Shown here: positions 47,383-58,127 of the stretch, one piece after another | How positions within the stretch are numbered: the stretch's first letter is position 1 | How the letters are laid out: every line of letters starts with the position of its first letter | Assembly (NCBI RefSeq): GCF_003991875.1 | Contig: NZ_CP031423.1 | Coordinates: 1 to 64,000 of the forward strand | Length of the DNA stretch: 64,000 bases | Origin: Microbacterium lemovicicum | Lineage (GTDB): Bacteria; Actinomycetota; Actinomycetes; Actinomycetales; Microbacteriaceae | Direction: 5' to 3' | Made by a program: the position numbers and the translations under genes | Notes under the pieces: generated by a model | Told to the model about the DNA's origin: nothing | What the model saw: the letters and a program-made list of their open reading frames with translations, nothing else | Databases searched by the model: none

Positions 47383-47671
47383 CCCGCTCTCAGGGGCGAC
47401 CGATCCAGCCTGGCCGGCCGTTCCACGTCGCCGGCACGCGATGTCCTTTGCATGCAATCGCAAGGACTCGTGGAGGACACGCCCAGAAACGGCACCTAAC
47501 GTGAACGGGTCCGCCGCAGCATCCCGATGCGGAGGACGCCCTGCCCGCTCTCTCCCGAGGAGTGGTCGCCTCGCCGGCGGCCGTGGTGCGGGGCTGCCAG
47601 CCTGACGGCCGCGCGTCCGCGCGCACTCCTTCCTCGGAGCAGCCTCAGGGAAGCCCGATCATTGGAGCCCC
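47383..47671 (+). promoter_or_regulatory. Intergenic region before the secreted lysozyme-like gene
   Basis: 289 bp without a gene. An 8-bp stem with one bulge (GTCCTTTGC / GCAAGGAC, 47443-47467) may end the mrp transcript, and a 5-bp hairpin CCGCA/TGCGG lies at about 47513-47531. The long unassigned leader could carry regulation, as leaders of actinobacterial wall hydrolases sometimes do, but I found no match to the conserved core of the ydaO (c-di-AMP) riboswitch. Confidence 0.3.
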
Positions 47672-48421
47672 GTGCGCCTACGCACTCCCGCGCGCGCGAA
47701 GAGATTCGCCATCCCCGCCGCCGTCGCCCTCGCCGTCATCGCCGGCGTCGCAGTCCCCGCCGTCTCGGCCGTCGCCGCCGTCAACGCCCCGCAGGCCGCG
47801 GTCGTGGCCTCGCCGCAGCGGGCCGTCGACCAGGACGCCGCGTTCTACACGACGATGGCCCGGGCGGTGAAGCAGTCCGCGGAGGGCAAGGTCGACACCT
47901 CGCTGCTCGACACGCAGCTGGCCAACCTCACCGATCCGTCCTCCCTGCCCGAGTCGTCGGTCACCGCGCTCACGCGCCTGGTGCGCGAGACGTCCTCGAA
48001 GGTCGTCAGTCAGGTCGCCGCCGTCAACGCGCAGCTCGCCGCCGAGGCGCAGGCCGCCGCGGAGGCCCAGGCGGCAGCCGAAGCGGCTGCGCAGGCCGCC
48101 GCGATCGCCAACTCGCCCGACGGCGCCCGGGCGACCGGCGCGTCGATGGCCGCGTCGCAGTACGGCTGGGGCGCCGACCAGTTCTCGTGCCTCGACTCGC
48201 TGTGGACGAAGGAGTCGAACTGGAACTACCAGGCGTACAACGCCGACGGCGGGGCCACCGGCATCCCGCAGGCACTCCCCGGCGACAAGATGGCCTCGGC
48301 CGGGTCCGACTGGCAGACCAGCGCCGCCACCCAGATCGCCTGGGGTCTCGGCTACATCTCCTCCGTGTACGGCACGCCGTGCGCCGCGTGGGGTCACTCG
48401 CAGTCCGTCAACTGGTACTGA
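47672..48421 (+). CDS. Secreted lysozyme-like/transglycosylase-like protein
   Basis: 249 aa. Signal peptide (about 1-35, basic start then an Ala/Val core, likely cleavage near VSAVAA). An Ala/Gln/Glu-rich helical spacer (about 115-150) precedes a lysozyme-like domain (about 165-249) with SLWTKESNWNYQAYNADGGATGIPQAL, in which the Glu of KESNW is the likely catalytic acid, and GDKMASAGSDW. Two Cys (SCLDS, TPCAAW) could bond. It probably cuts peptidoglycan. GTG start; the exact start is uncertain. Confidence 0.85.
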   Translation: MRLRTPARAKRFAIPAAVALAVIAGVAVPAVSAVAAVNAPQAAVVASPQRAVDQDAAFYTTMARAVKQSAEGKVDTSLLDTQLANLTDPSSLPESSVTALTRLVRETSSKVVSQVAAVNAQLAAEAQAAAEAQAAAEAAAQAAAIANSPDGARATGASMAASQYGWGADQFSCLDSLWTKESNWNYQAYNADGGATGIPQALPGDKMASAGSDWQTSAATQIAWGLGYISSVYGTPCAAWGHSQSVNWY

Positions 48422-48428
48422 GCGCACG

Positions 48429-48465
48429 AGGGCCGCGGCGATCCTGAGGGATGCCGCGGCCCTTT
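48429..48465 (+). terminator. Terminator after the lysozyme-like gene
   Basis: A stem of about 15 bp with one bulge: AGGGCCGCGGCGATCC / GGATGCCGCGGCCCT, then TTTC. The 3' arm contains the recurrent GGATGCCGCGGC (48449-48460). Confidence 0.75.
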
Positions 48466-48486
48466 CGCGTGCGCCCGACCCTCCGG

Positions 48487-50424
48487 TCAGCCGATCAGGC
48501 TGGGCTGAAGATCCCGCAGGGTCCGTCGTCGTGTCATGCGCGACACCCCGATCGCGGTCAGCACCAGTGCCCCCAGCATCCACGTCAGAAGCACGGCCAG
48601 ATCGCCGCTCACCCGGCTGAGGTCGCCCCCGTACATGACCTGCCGCATCGCGTCGACGACATAGCCCATCGGCAGGACGTGGTGGAGTGCGGCCAGCGGC
48701 GCGGGCAGGGTCTGCCAGGGGAACGTGCCGCCCGCGGTGACCAGCTGCAGCACCATGAGCACGAGTCCGAGGAACTGACCCACCGAGCCCAGCCAGACGT
48801 TGAGCGCCAGGATGATCGCCGCGTACGTGAACGACGCCAGCACGAGGATGCCGAGGGTCGCGAGCGGGTTCGCGAACGAGAAGCCGAGAGCGAGGGCGAG
48901 CACGCCGAAGAGTCCGAGCATCTGGAGCCCCCCGAAGAGGGCGGGCGTCGCCCAGCCCGCGAGGGTCACCCGCAGCGGGGAGTGGAGCGCCGTGACGGCG
49001 CGGCGCGAGACGGGCTTCACGATGAGGAACAGCGCGTAGATGCCGATCCAGCCGGCCAGCGCGGCGAAGAAGGGTGCGAGCCCGGCGCCGTAGTTCTGCG
49101 CCGGCGCGAGGGTCGCCGCGTCGACCGAGACGGGCGCGGCCAGTGTCGAGGCCTGCTGCCCGCGGGTGGCGGCGTCGGTGTCGGGAAGCTGGTCGATTCC
49201 GCTCTGCAGGCCGTCACGCAGCGTCGTCGCGCCGTCCTCGAGCTGTCCGAGTCCGCCGTCGAGGCCGGAGATGCCGTCCCGCAGCGCCGCCGCGCCGTCG
49301 GCCGCCGAGGCCGCGCCGTCGCGCAGGGAGGCGCTGCCGGTGGCGAGCTGGGCGCTGCCGGTGGCGACCTGAGCGCTGCCGCCCGCGACCTGCTGGGCGC
49401 CGCTCGCCACCTGCTGCGCGCCGGCATCGAGCCGATTCACCTGGCCCACGGCGGCCTGGACGCGGTCGTCGACCGCGGTCACGCGCTCGCCGATCGGGTC
49501 GAGCCGCGCGAGGATCTCGTCGATCACGGCGGGGTCCACCCCGCGGTCGGCCAGGCGCTGGGCGATGTCGGCCCGCACCTGCGGGACGAGCGAGGTGACC
49601 TCGGTCGCGGCGTCGCCCACGCGCTGGGCGATGTCGTCGATGCGCGCGGTGCCGTCGGCGACCTGCGCGCTGCCGTCCGCGACCTGTCCGGCGCCGTCGG
49701 CCGCCTGGGCCGCGCCGCGGGAGACCTGGGCGGCGCCGTCGGCAAGGGTCGCGGCGCCGTCGCGGAGCTGCGCCGTGCCGTCGGCCAGCTGCGACGAGCC
49801 GGCGACGAGCTGCGCGGAGCCGTCCCGGGCGGAGGCGAGCCCGTCGACGAGCTGTCCGGCGCCGGTGGTGGCGTCGGTCAGCTGCACACGGATGGTGTTG
49901 AGCGCGTCGAGCAACGTCAGTCCGGCCTCCGCGACGACCTTCTCCGTCACCGTCGAGCGGATGCGCTCCACGGTCTGGGTGCCGATGGTCGTGGCGAGGT
50001 AGTTGTTGGCGTCGTTGGTGCGCAGGTGCAGGGTCGCGGGCCGGGGATCGTTCGTCGAGATGGAGGCGATCGCGGTGGTGAAGTCGGCGGGGATCTCGAC
50101 GGAGAAGTCGTAGACGCCGTCGTCGAGTCCGGATGCCGCGGCCGCAGCATCCACGACGTGCCAGTCGAAGGAGCCGCTGGTGGTGAGCTGGTCGGCCACT
50201 TCGTCGCCCAGGTTGCGTTCGGCGCCGTTGAGGGTCGCACCGGTGTCTTCGACCACGAGGGCGACGGGCACCTGGGAGAGGCGTCCGTAGGGGTCCTGGT
50301 TCGCCCAGAGGTAGAGCCCGCCGTAGACGATGGGCACGGCGAGCAGCGCGATCAGTGCGATGACGGACATGCGCGTCGCGGTCAGGCGGCGGAACTCGGC
50401 CGCGATCATCGCGGGAACCTTCAT
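48487..50424 (-). CDS. YhgE/Pip family membrane protein
   Basis: 645 aa. N-terminal membrane segment (about 17-37), a large extracytoplasmic region (about 40-430), and five or six C-terminal membrane segments (about 445-625). The extracytoplasmic part carries many copies of a 7-residue unit of the form xGAxQLA/VxG (about 205-415), typical of YhgE/Pip. The family includes a phage-infection protein and ESX/type VII-associated proteins; no such system is seen here. ATG overlaps the pseudo-ABC gene by 4 nt. A membrane exporter partner is the simplest reading, not proven. Confidence 0.85.
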   Translation of the reverse strand: MKVPAMIAAEFRRLTATRMSVIALIALLAVPIVYGGLYLWANQDPYGRLSQVPVALVVEDTGATLNGAERNLGDEVADQLTTSGSFDWHVVDAAAAASGLDDGVYDFSVEIPADFTTAIASISTNDPRPATLHLRTNDANNYLATTIGTQTVERIRSTVTEKVVAEAGLTLLDALNTIRVQLTDATTGAGQLVDGLASARDGSAQLVAGSSQLADGTAQLRDGAATLADGAAQVSRGAAQAADGAGQVADGSAQVADGTARIDDIAQRVGDAATEVTSLVPQVRADIAQRLADRGVDPAVIDEILARLDPIGERVTAVDDRVQAAVGQVNRLDAGAQQVASGAQQVAGGSAQVATGSAQLATGSASLRDGAASAADGAAALRDGISGLDGGLGQLEDGATTLRDGLQSGIDQLPDTDAATRGQQASTLAAPVSVDAATLAPAQNYGAGLAPFFAALAGWIGIYALFLIVKPVSRRAVTALHSPLRVTLAGWATPALFGGLQMLGLFGVLALALGFSFANPLATLGILVLASFTYAAIILALNVWLGSVGQFLGLVLMVLQLVTAGGTFPWQTLPAPLAALHHVLPMGYVVDAMRQVMYGGDLSRVSGDLAVLLTWMLGALVLTAIGVSRMTRRRTLRDLQPSLIG

Positions 50425-51422
50425 GAGCGGTTCTCCTCTTCGGTGGTGCCGGGTGCGTCGTCTGCGGTGGGGGCGGGCTCGGGTGCCGGCTCGCGCTCCG
50501 GCTCGGCGTCCGGTGCGGGTGCGGGCTCGGGCTCGGGTGCGGGCTCGGGTGCGGGCGCCGGCTCGGGTGCGAGTGCCGGCTCGGGTGCCGGTTGCGGCTC
50601 GGGGGCTGGGTCATCCTCCGGTGCGACGGTGGGCGCCTGCTCCGGCTCGGGATCAGGCCCACGGTCGTCTGCCGGTGCCGGTGCCGGTGCCGGTGCCGGT
50701 GCCGGTGCCGGTTCCGGCTCCGCGCCCATGAGCGATGCGCCGCCGCTCTGCGCGAAGGCGGCCTGCCGCTCCGACACCTCGCCGAGCGCCTCCGTGACGA
50801 ACTCCTCGCCCGCGGCGATGTCGTCGATCGCGGTCTGGTGGTCGATGGCCCATTCCGACGCGCGTCCGGCGATCACGAGCACCGCGGCGCCACGGTCGGC
50901 GTACTCGTGCAGCAGTCGCCACCACATCAGCGGCGCCCCGCCGTGGCGGTCGGGGGCGACGACGACGAGGCCGTCGACACCCGGGCGGAGGAGGGCGAGC
51001 TCGCACAGCATCCGGAGTCTGTCCTCGGGCGAGACGTCGGCGAGGGGCGTGGAGGCGAGGTCGCGCAGACCGCGATCGGCGAGCCACGCGCGCGCGGCGA
51101 AGGGGTCGGCGCGGCGGCCGGCGAACATGAGCTCCTCGCCGACGAGTCCGGCCACCGAGACGTTCGGTGCCGGCTCGCTGACGGCGGGGGCGTCGACGAG
51201 GGCGACGCGACGACGGATGCCGCGGCTGTCGGCCGTCCCGTCGAGGGTCACGGTGCCGCTGTCGGGCCGCATGCGTCCGGAGGAGAGGAGGCCCAGCACG
51301 GTCGGGCGCTGCTCGGTCTCGGCGACGGCGAGCGTCACGGTGCCGGAGGAGAACGTGAGGGACGTCTCGGGGAGTGCTTCGCCGCGGCGTCCCTTGCGCA
51401 CCCGGTCGAGCGAGACGCGCAT
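50421..51422 (-). CDS. Degenerate ABC-ATPase-like protein with Pro/Glu/Ala tail
   Basis: 333 aa. Residues 1-230 align by eye with an ABC ATPase (LLSSGRMRPDSGTVTLDGTA is the usual post-P-loop stretch), but the Walker A loop is replaced by VAETEQRPT (about 33-41), the LSGGQ signature by DVSPEDR, and the Walker B DE by AP (LVVVAPD). ATP hydrolysis is therefore unlikely. A Pro/Glu/Ala-rich tail (about 234-333) follows. It sits between a TetR gene (1-nt overlap) and the YhgE/Pip gene (4-nt overlap), where a working ATPase would be expected. Confidence 0.75.
   Translation of the reverse strand: MRVSLDRVRKGRRGEALPETSLTFSSGTVTLAVAETEQRPTVLGLLSSGRMRPDSGTVTLDGTADSRGIRRRVALVDAPAVSEPAPNVSVAGLVGEELMFAGRRADPFAARAWLADRGLRDLASTPLADVSPEDRLRMLCELALLRPGVDGLVVVAPDRHGGAPLMWWRLLHEYADRGAAVLVIAGRASEWAIDHQTAIDDIAAGEEFVTEALGEVSERQAAFAQSGGASLMGAEPEPAPAPAPAPAPAPADDRGPDPEPEQAPTVAPEDDPAPEPQPAPEPALAPEPAPAPEPAPEPEPAPAPDAEPEREPAPEPAPTADDAPGTTEEENRS
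50671..50712. repeat. Seven tandem GCCGGT hexamers inside the pseudo-ABC gene
   Basis: Seven perfect copies of GCCGGT in a row. On the coding (minus) strand they encode alternating Ala-Pro at the start of the low-complexity tail, and copy number could vary by slippage without shifting frame because the unit is 6 nt. Confidence 0.9.
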
Positions 51423-52072
51423 CAGTCGGCGTCCGCGACAGGGGTGCTCGCCGGAGCGGCGAGGAGGTCGGGGTGGTCGGCGAGGAGCTCGATGCTCTCG
51501 CGCCAGGACAGTCCGGCGATCGACAGGGTCGAGCGGACCGCGAGCGACTGCGCCTCGGGCGAGGAGGCATCCACGCGCATGATCACGGTGCGTGCCGCCT
51601 CCTCGACGAGCCGGGCGAGCGTGGGCGCGGCGACGTCGGTGCGGAGCGTGCCGTCGTCCTGGCCGCGGCGCACGACGTCGACGACTGCGCGACGCAGGGG
51701 TGCGAGGGCGTCGGCCGTCTCCTGCACGTGGGCGTCGTCCAGCGCGATGGCCGCGATCACCTGCACGTGTGCGGCTTCGGCCCACAGCTGGGCGGCGAGC
51801 CGGGCGAGGGCGACGCGGGCGTCGCGGTCCTGCACGCGGACGGCGATCGCGTTGAAACGCTGGGCGCCGGCGGCGATCAGGTCGCGGACGAGCGCATCGC
51901 GGTCGGCGAAATGGCCGTAGAGCGCGCGCCGTGAGAGGCCGGCCGTGCGCGCGATCGCGTCGACCGAAGCGCGCGGGTCGCCGGCGATCGTCTCGGTGGC
52001 GGCGGCGAGGATGCCGGCGCGGTTCTGCACGGCGTCGCGCCGCGGGCGTCGCTCGGAGGAAGTGGTGGTCAC
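51422..52072 (-). CDS. TetR family transcriptional regulator
   Basis: 216 aa. The N-terminal helix-turn-helix VDAIARTAGLSRRALYGHFADRDALVRDLI (about 37-66) is typical TetR; the rest is the helical ligand domain. It heads the operon with the pseudo-ABC and YhgE genes and probably controls it through the 52094-52109 palindrome. GTG at 52072 with GAGGA upstream; candidate -10 TAGAGT at 52085-52090 (minus). Confidence 0.92.
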   Translation of the reverse strand: MTTTSSERRPRRDAVQNRAGILAAATETIAGDPRASVDAIARTAGLSRRALYGHFADRDALVRDLIAAGAQRFNAIAVRVQDRDARVALARLAAQLWAEAAHVQVIAAIALDDAHVQETADALAPLRRAVVDVVRRGQDDGTLRTDVAAPTLARLVEEAARTVIMRVDASSPEAQSLAVRSTLSIAGLSWRESIELLADHPDLLAAPASTPVADAD

Positions 52073-52093
52073 GTCCTCGAGTGTACTCTAACG

Positions 52094-52109
52094 TGCACAT
52101 GCTTGTGCA
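52094..52109. promoter_or_regulatory. Candidate TetR-family operator
   Basis: TGCACA-TGCT-TGTGCA: perfect 6-bp inverted repeat with a 4-bp centre, between the likely -10 (52085-52090, minus) and -35 of the TetR gene. Position and symmetry suit autorepression. Confidence 0.6.
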
Positions 52110-52155
52110 GTTTTATAGATGCGTTCACAACCCGGCACGCGCGGCCCGCTCAGGA

Positions 52156-52241
52156 GTGCCCGGAATCAGGTATGTCACGAGAGTCAGGCCGGACGCCGCG
52201 GCATCCCCTGATGCTCGTGACATCCCTGATTCCGGCGACAC
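52156..52241. repeat. Long imperfect inverted repeat downstream of argG
   Basis: Arms 52156-52188 and 52207-52241 pair as 11 bp (CCGGAATCAGG/CCTGATTCCGG), one mismatch, 10 bp (ATGTCACGAG/CTCGTGACAT), two mismatched positions, then 5 bp (TCAGG/CCTGA), closing an 18-nt loop. It starts 25 nt beyond the argG stop. It may terminate argG, but there is no T-tract and the stem is longer and less GC-pure than other terminators here. Confidence 0.75.
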
Positions 52242-52265
52242 CTTGAAGGAGCCGGACCGCCGGGG

Positions 52266-53717
<1,452 letters not shown>

Positions 53718-53805
53718 TTAGCCAAGCGGCCGCGGCGCCCCCGTTCCGTGCTCGGCGGAACCCCGGTGCTGGCCAAGCCGCCGGCCGTGACCTAGCCTGA
53801 GCCCC

Positions 53806-55137
53806 ATGGCTCCGAACACCGCTGTTCGCCGGACCCTCGCGCGCTCCGTGGTCGCGCTCGCCGCGGCATCCGTCCTCGCGATCGCCGCCGCCACCCCCGC
53901 GTCGGCGCTTCCCGCCGACGAGCTCGGCGTCTTCCCGACGTGGACGGTGAGCGGATCGGCGGGCGCCTACACGGCTGCCCCGGACTTCGCCGCCTCCGCC
54001 GGCTCCCCGGCCGCGACCCTCACCTCGACCGCGACGACGGTCACGACCGCGAGCGGCGCGAGCGCGTACCTCAACGCGGCCACGGCCTTCGGCGCGGAGT
54101 TCGGCTCGACCCGCCTGCAGCCCTATGTCACCCTCTCCGCCGCCCGGGGCGGGGGGAACTCGACCACGTTCCTCTCCTTCGCCGACTCCCCGCCCGCCGG
54201 GTGGGGCATGGCGCTCGGCGACGTCGATGCCGAGTGGATCGTCGTGCAGGCGTGGGCGGATGCCGCGGGCACCGTTCCGCTGCCGATCGCCGATCTCGGC
54301 TTCCGCGGGGCGGAGAACTACTGCGGCTCCAGCCCCCGGCCGGGAACCTGCACCACGGCGCCCTTCACCGATGCGCCGGTGTGGGTGACCGCACCGGAGG
54401 CGTTCGACGGCATCGACTACGTGCCAGGGACCCTGCGCGGCAACAGCCTCCCGGGCGCGCCGGCGCCCTCCCGTGACACCTCGGGAGCCTACGGGTGGTT
54501 CACGCCGTCCGCCGCCGTGCGGGCGATCACCCTCACCCTCGGCGTCCGAGACGGCGCGCCCACGTCGCAGCTGTGGCTGGCCGCCCCCGCGCCGAAGGTC
54601 ACCGTGACGGGCACCGTCGCACTCGCCGACGGCACGGTGCCCGAGGGCACGGCGGTGCAGATCGAGGATGCCGCGGGCACCCCGCTGCTCGACCTGCAGG
54701 GCGAGCCGGTGGTGGTGCCGGTGGACGCCGACTCGGGCGCGTTCACCGCAGAGCTCGAGGAGTCGGCGGACGGGTACCAGGCGCAGGTCCTCGTCCCGGA
54801 GGGATATGCGGCGCCGCCGCCGATCGCGATCCCCGGCGAGCCCGAGGGCGACGACGGGTCGATCGTTCTCGCGCCGATCGTCGTCGAACCCGTCGTCGAC
54901 CCGTCACCCGAGCCGTCCAGCCCGGCGCCGGTGCCGTCCAGCCCTGCGCCGGTGCCGTCGCCGAGCACGCCGGCGCCCGCGCCGAGTTCGACGGCGACGG
55001 GGATCGGCGGCGTCACGCACCTCCCCGACACGGGAGCGGACGGCGATCAGGTGCTGTTCGCCGGGCTCGCCGGCGGTGTCCTCCTGCTGGCCGGGATCGC
55101 CGCCGCGATCATCACGCGCCGTCGCCGCACCAGCTGA
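53806..55137 (+). CDS. LPXTG-anchored secreted surface protein
   Basis: 443 aa. Signal peptide (about 1-35, cleavage likely after ASA), a beta-rich extracellular domain (about 40-265) with a Cys pair (NYCGSS, GTCTTA), a second beta domain (about 265-345), a Pro/Ser-rich stalk of repeated SPAPVPS (about 365-400), and a C-terminal sorting signal: LPDTG, a hydrophobic stretch, then RRRRTS. The family of the N-terminal domain is not recognised. ATG at 53806 lies 7 nt after TAGCCT (53793-53798). Anchoring by the sortase at 13.9 kb is plausible. Confidence 0.88.
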   Translation: MAPNTAVRRTLARSVVALAAASVLAIAAATPASALPADELGVFPTWTVSGSAGAYTAAPDFAASAGSPAATLTSTATTVTTASGASAYLNAATAFGAEFGSTRLQPYVTLSAARGGGNSTTFLSFADSPPAGWGMALGDVDAEWIVVQAWADAAGTVPLPIADLGFRGAENYCGSSPRPGTCTTAPFTDAPVWVTAPEAFDGIDYVPGTLRGNSLPGAPAPSRDTSGAYGWFTPSAAVRAITLTLGVRDGAPTSQLWLAAPAPKVTVTGTVALADGTVPEGTAVQIEDAAGTPLLDLQGEPVVVPVDADSGAFTAELEESADGYQAQVLVPEGYAAPPPIAIPGEPEGDDGSIVLAPIVVEPVVDPSPEPSSPAPVPSSPAPVPSPSTPAPAPSSTATGIGGVTHLPDTGADGDQVLFAGLAGGVLLLAGIAAAIITRRRRTS

Positions 55138-55199
55138 ACCCTCGGCCGTGCCGCGGCTCCCTGCTTTCGCGGAGTGGCCGCGGCGCGGCATCCGCTCGC

Positions 55200-55558
55200 C
55201 TTCAGGTGACGCTTCCTGCGGGAATCAGCGCGCGGTTCCCGCAAAAAGTGTCAGTGAAGCCTCGCAGTGGCCGGAGTGTGGCATCCGCCCCTTCAGGTGA
55301 CGCTTCTTGCGGGAATCAGCGCGCGGATCCCGCAGCAGGCGTCAGTGAAGCCTGGCAGTGGCCGCGGCGCGGCATCCGCTCGCCTTCAGGTGACGCTTCC
55401 TGCGGGAATCAGCGCGCGGATCCCGCCGCAGGCGTCAGCTAAGCCGCGCCGGCTGACGACTGGACGCGCTGGCCCACCGCAGCGCCGCAGCGTCTCGCCT
55501 TCAGGTGGCCCTCCGTGCGGAGATCAGCGTGAGATTCCCGCAGCAGGTGTTAGATGAG
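55200..55558. repeat. Four 60-nt palindromic repeat units
   Basis: Units at 55200-55259, 55291-55350, 55384-55443 and 55499-55558, each exactly 60 nt. Each can fold almost end to end: outer CTTCA/TGAAG, TGACGC/GCGTCA, and inner TGCGGGA/TCCCGCA. Spacers of 31, 33 and 55 nt; the first two and the sequence before unit 1 share a second repeat with GTGGCCG and GGCATCCGC. Units 1-3 are close; unit 4 is diverged. The array fills the gap between two convergent genes (55138-55573), which holds no other feature. Confidence 0.9.
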
Positions 55559-55573
55559 GGACAGGCGCGACGC

Positions 55574-56325
<752 letters not shown>

Positions 56326-56329
<4 letters not shown>

Positions 56330-57258
56330 GCGGCACCTCCGTCCGACCCGCGACCCGCGGCATCCGAACCGGGCACGGCACCCTCACCGGGCACGGCATC
56401 CGACGCATCCGCACCGGGCACGGCATCCGCAGCAGCCGGACCCGCGGCATCCGCATCCGGCACAGCACCCGACGCATCCGGATCCAGCGCGTCGTCGAGA
56501 GCGCGGGCGCTGGCGACGAGGGCGGCGGTGTACGGATGCTGCGGCGCCCACAGCACGTCGCCCACCGGTCCGCTCTCCACGACGCGGCCGCCACGGAGCA
56601 CGGCGATGCGCTCCGTCATGCGAGAGACGACCGCGAGGTCGTGGCTGACGAACAGCAGCGCCATGCCGCGCTCGGCCACGAGCCGCTCGAGGAGGGAGAG
56701 CACCGCGTCCTGCACCGTCACGTCGAGCGCCGTCGTGGGCTCGTCGGCGATGAGCAGGCGCGGCCGTGCGGCGAGGGCCATCGCGATGGCCACGCGCTGG
56801 CGCTGACCGCCGGAGAGCTCGTGCGGATAGGCGCGGGCGATGCGCGGGTCGGTCAGGACGACCTCCGCGAGGGCCTCGCGGACGGCGTCGCGCAACGCCG
56901 CCCCGCGCAGCCCGAGGTGGCGCCGCAGCGGCTCGGCGATCTGCGCCCCGACGCGCATCAGCGGATCGAGGGCCGTGAGCGGCTCCTGGAACACGACCTG
57001 CGCGACCGGCCCGCGCAGGGGTCGCAGCGTGCGGTCGCCCGCACCGACCACCTCGTGGCCGTCGAGCAGCACCGACCCCGAGACCCGCAGCGCGTCGGGC
57101 AGCAGCCCGACGGCGGCGAGGGAGGTCAGCGACTTGCCCGACCCCGATTCGCCGATCAGCCCGACGCGGTCGCCGGGGCCGACCGCGAGCGAGACGTCGT
57201 CGACGAGCACGGTGCCGGCGGCGCGGACGGTGAGGCCGGAGATCTCGAGCAGGCTCAT
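56326..57258 (-). CDS. Peptide ABC transporter ATP-binding protein (DppD/OppD type)
   Basis: 310 aa. Walker A GESGSGKS (about 36-43), LSGGQRQR, Walker B LLIADEPTTALD and switch FVSHDLA are intact. The last roughly 50 residues are low-complexity, Ala/Asp/Gly/Pro-rich and built of near-repeats such as AVPDADAAG and AVPGADASD, encoded by clustered GCATCCG words; this replaces the usual C-terminal Cys-containing end of OppD. ATG overlaps the permease gene by 4 nt. Confidence 0.93.
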
Positions 57259-58127
57259 CGCGCCCTCCGCCTGGTCGGGTCGGTGAGGTCGCGGAGGCCG
57301 TCGGCGAGGAAGTTGACCCCGAGCACGAGCACGATGACGGCGATGCCGGGGGCGATCGCGCCGACCGGGGCGGTCAGCACCGTGCCCTGCGCCTCCTGCA
57401 GCAGGCGGCCCCATGACGCGTTGGGCGGCGGGGCGCCGAGACCGAGGTACGACAGGCTCGCCTCGGCGAGCACGGCGACGCCGAACTGCAGCGCCAGGCT
57501 CACCATGAGCGTCGGCGCGATGTTCGGCAGCACGTGGTCGCGGACGACCGCCCAGGTGCTCGCGCCGCTCGTGCGGGCGGCGGTGACGAACTGCTCCTGG
57601 AGCACCCGGCGCGCGAGGATGCGGCTGAGGCGGGCGACGACGGCCGACATGGCCAGACCGATCGCGAGGATCGCCGACCACAGCGACGGTCCCTGCACGG
57701 CGACGACGAGCATCGCCAGCAGCAGCACGGGGAAGGCGATGACCACGTCGAGCGCGGCAGAGAGCGTGTCGTCGAGCCACGGGCGGGCGAGGGCGGTGAG
57801 CACGCCGATGAGGGTGCCCAGGATGCCGGAGATCAGCACCGCCCCGAGGCCCACCACGAGGGCGATCCGGGCGCCGACCATGAGCTGCGAGAGCAGGTCG
57901 CGTCCGAGGCGGTCCGTGCCGAGCAGGTGCGCGGCGCTCGGAGGCGACAGGCGTCCGCCGCCGAGCTCGGACAGCGGGTACGGCAGCCACACGAGCGACA
58001 CGAGGGCGATCACCGCGATGAGCGCGGTGAGGGCGATCCCCAGCACGAGCGTCGGCTGACGTCGACGGGCGCGGCGGCCGAGGGCCGCGACATCCTCGAC
58101 GATCTCAGGCGTGACGACCTCGCTCAT
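57255..58127 (-). CDS. Peptide ABC transporter permease (DppC/OppC type)
   Basis: 290 aa. Six membrane segments; the N-terminal HLLGTDRLGRDLLSQLMVGAR motif is diagnostic of DppC/OppC permeases and the EAA-type coupling loop TSGASTWAVVRDHVLPN (about 185-201) contacts the ATPases. ATG at 58127 overlaps dppB-type gene by 4 nt. Confidence 0.94.
   Translation of the reverse strand: MSEVVTPEIVEDVAALGRRARRRQPTLVLGIALTALIAVIALVSLVWLPYPLSELGGGRLSPPSAAHLLGTDRLGRDLLSQLMVGARIALVVGLGAVLISGILGTLIGVLTALARPWLDDTLSAALDVVIAFPVLLLAMLVVAVQGPSLWSAILAIGLAMSAVVARLSRILARRVLQEQFVTAARTSGASTWAVVRDHVLPNIAPTLMVSLALQFGVAVLAEASLSYLGLGAPPPNASWGRLLQEAQGTVLTAPVGAIAPGIAVIVLVLGVNFLADGLRDLTDPTRRRAR

Noticed and set aside
47383..47671. 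ydaO (c-di-AMP) riboswitch before the lysozyme-like gene
   Set aside because: I looked for the conserved core with CAGCTAACC and the GGGGAGCC-type stem and did not find it.
50671..50712. Phase-variation tract
   Set aside because: The unit is 6 nt, so copy-number change would not alter frame; only tail length could vary.
55267..55557. Plus-strand ORF of 96 codons across the palindromic array
   Set aside because: It repeats only because the DNA repeats; it has no ribosome site and its composition follows the palindromes.
55200..55558. Possible CRISPR array
   Set aside because: Units are palindromic end to end, 60 nt long, with spacers that are themselves similar, and no cas gene is present.
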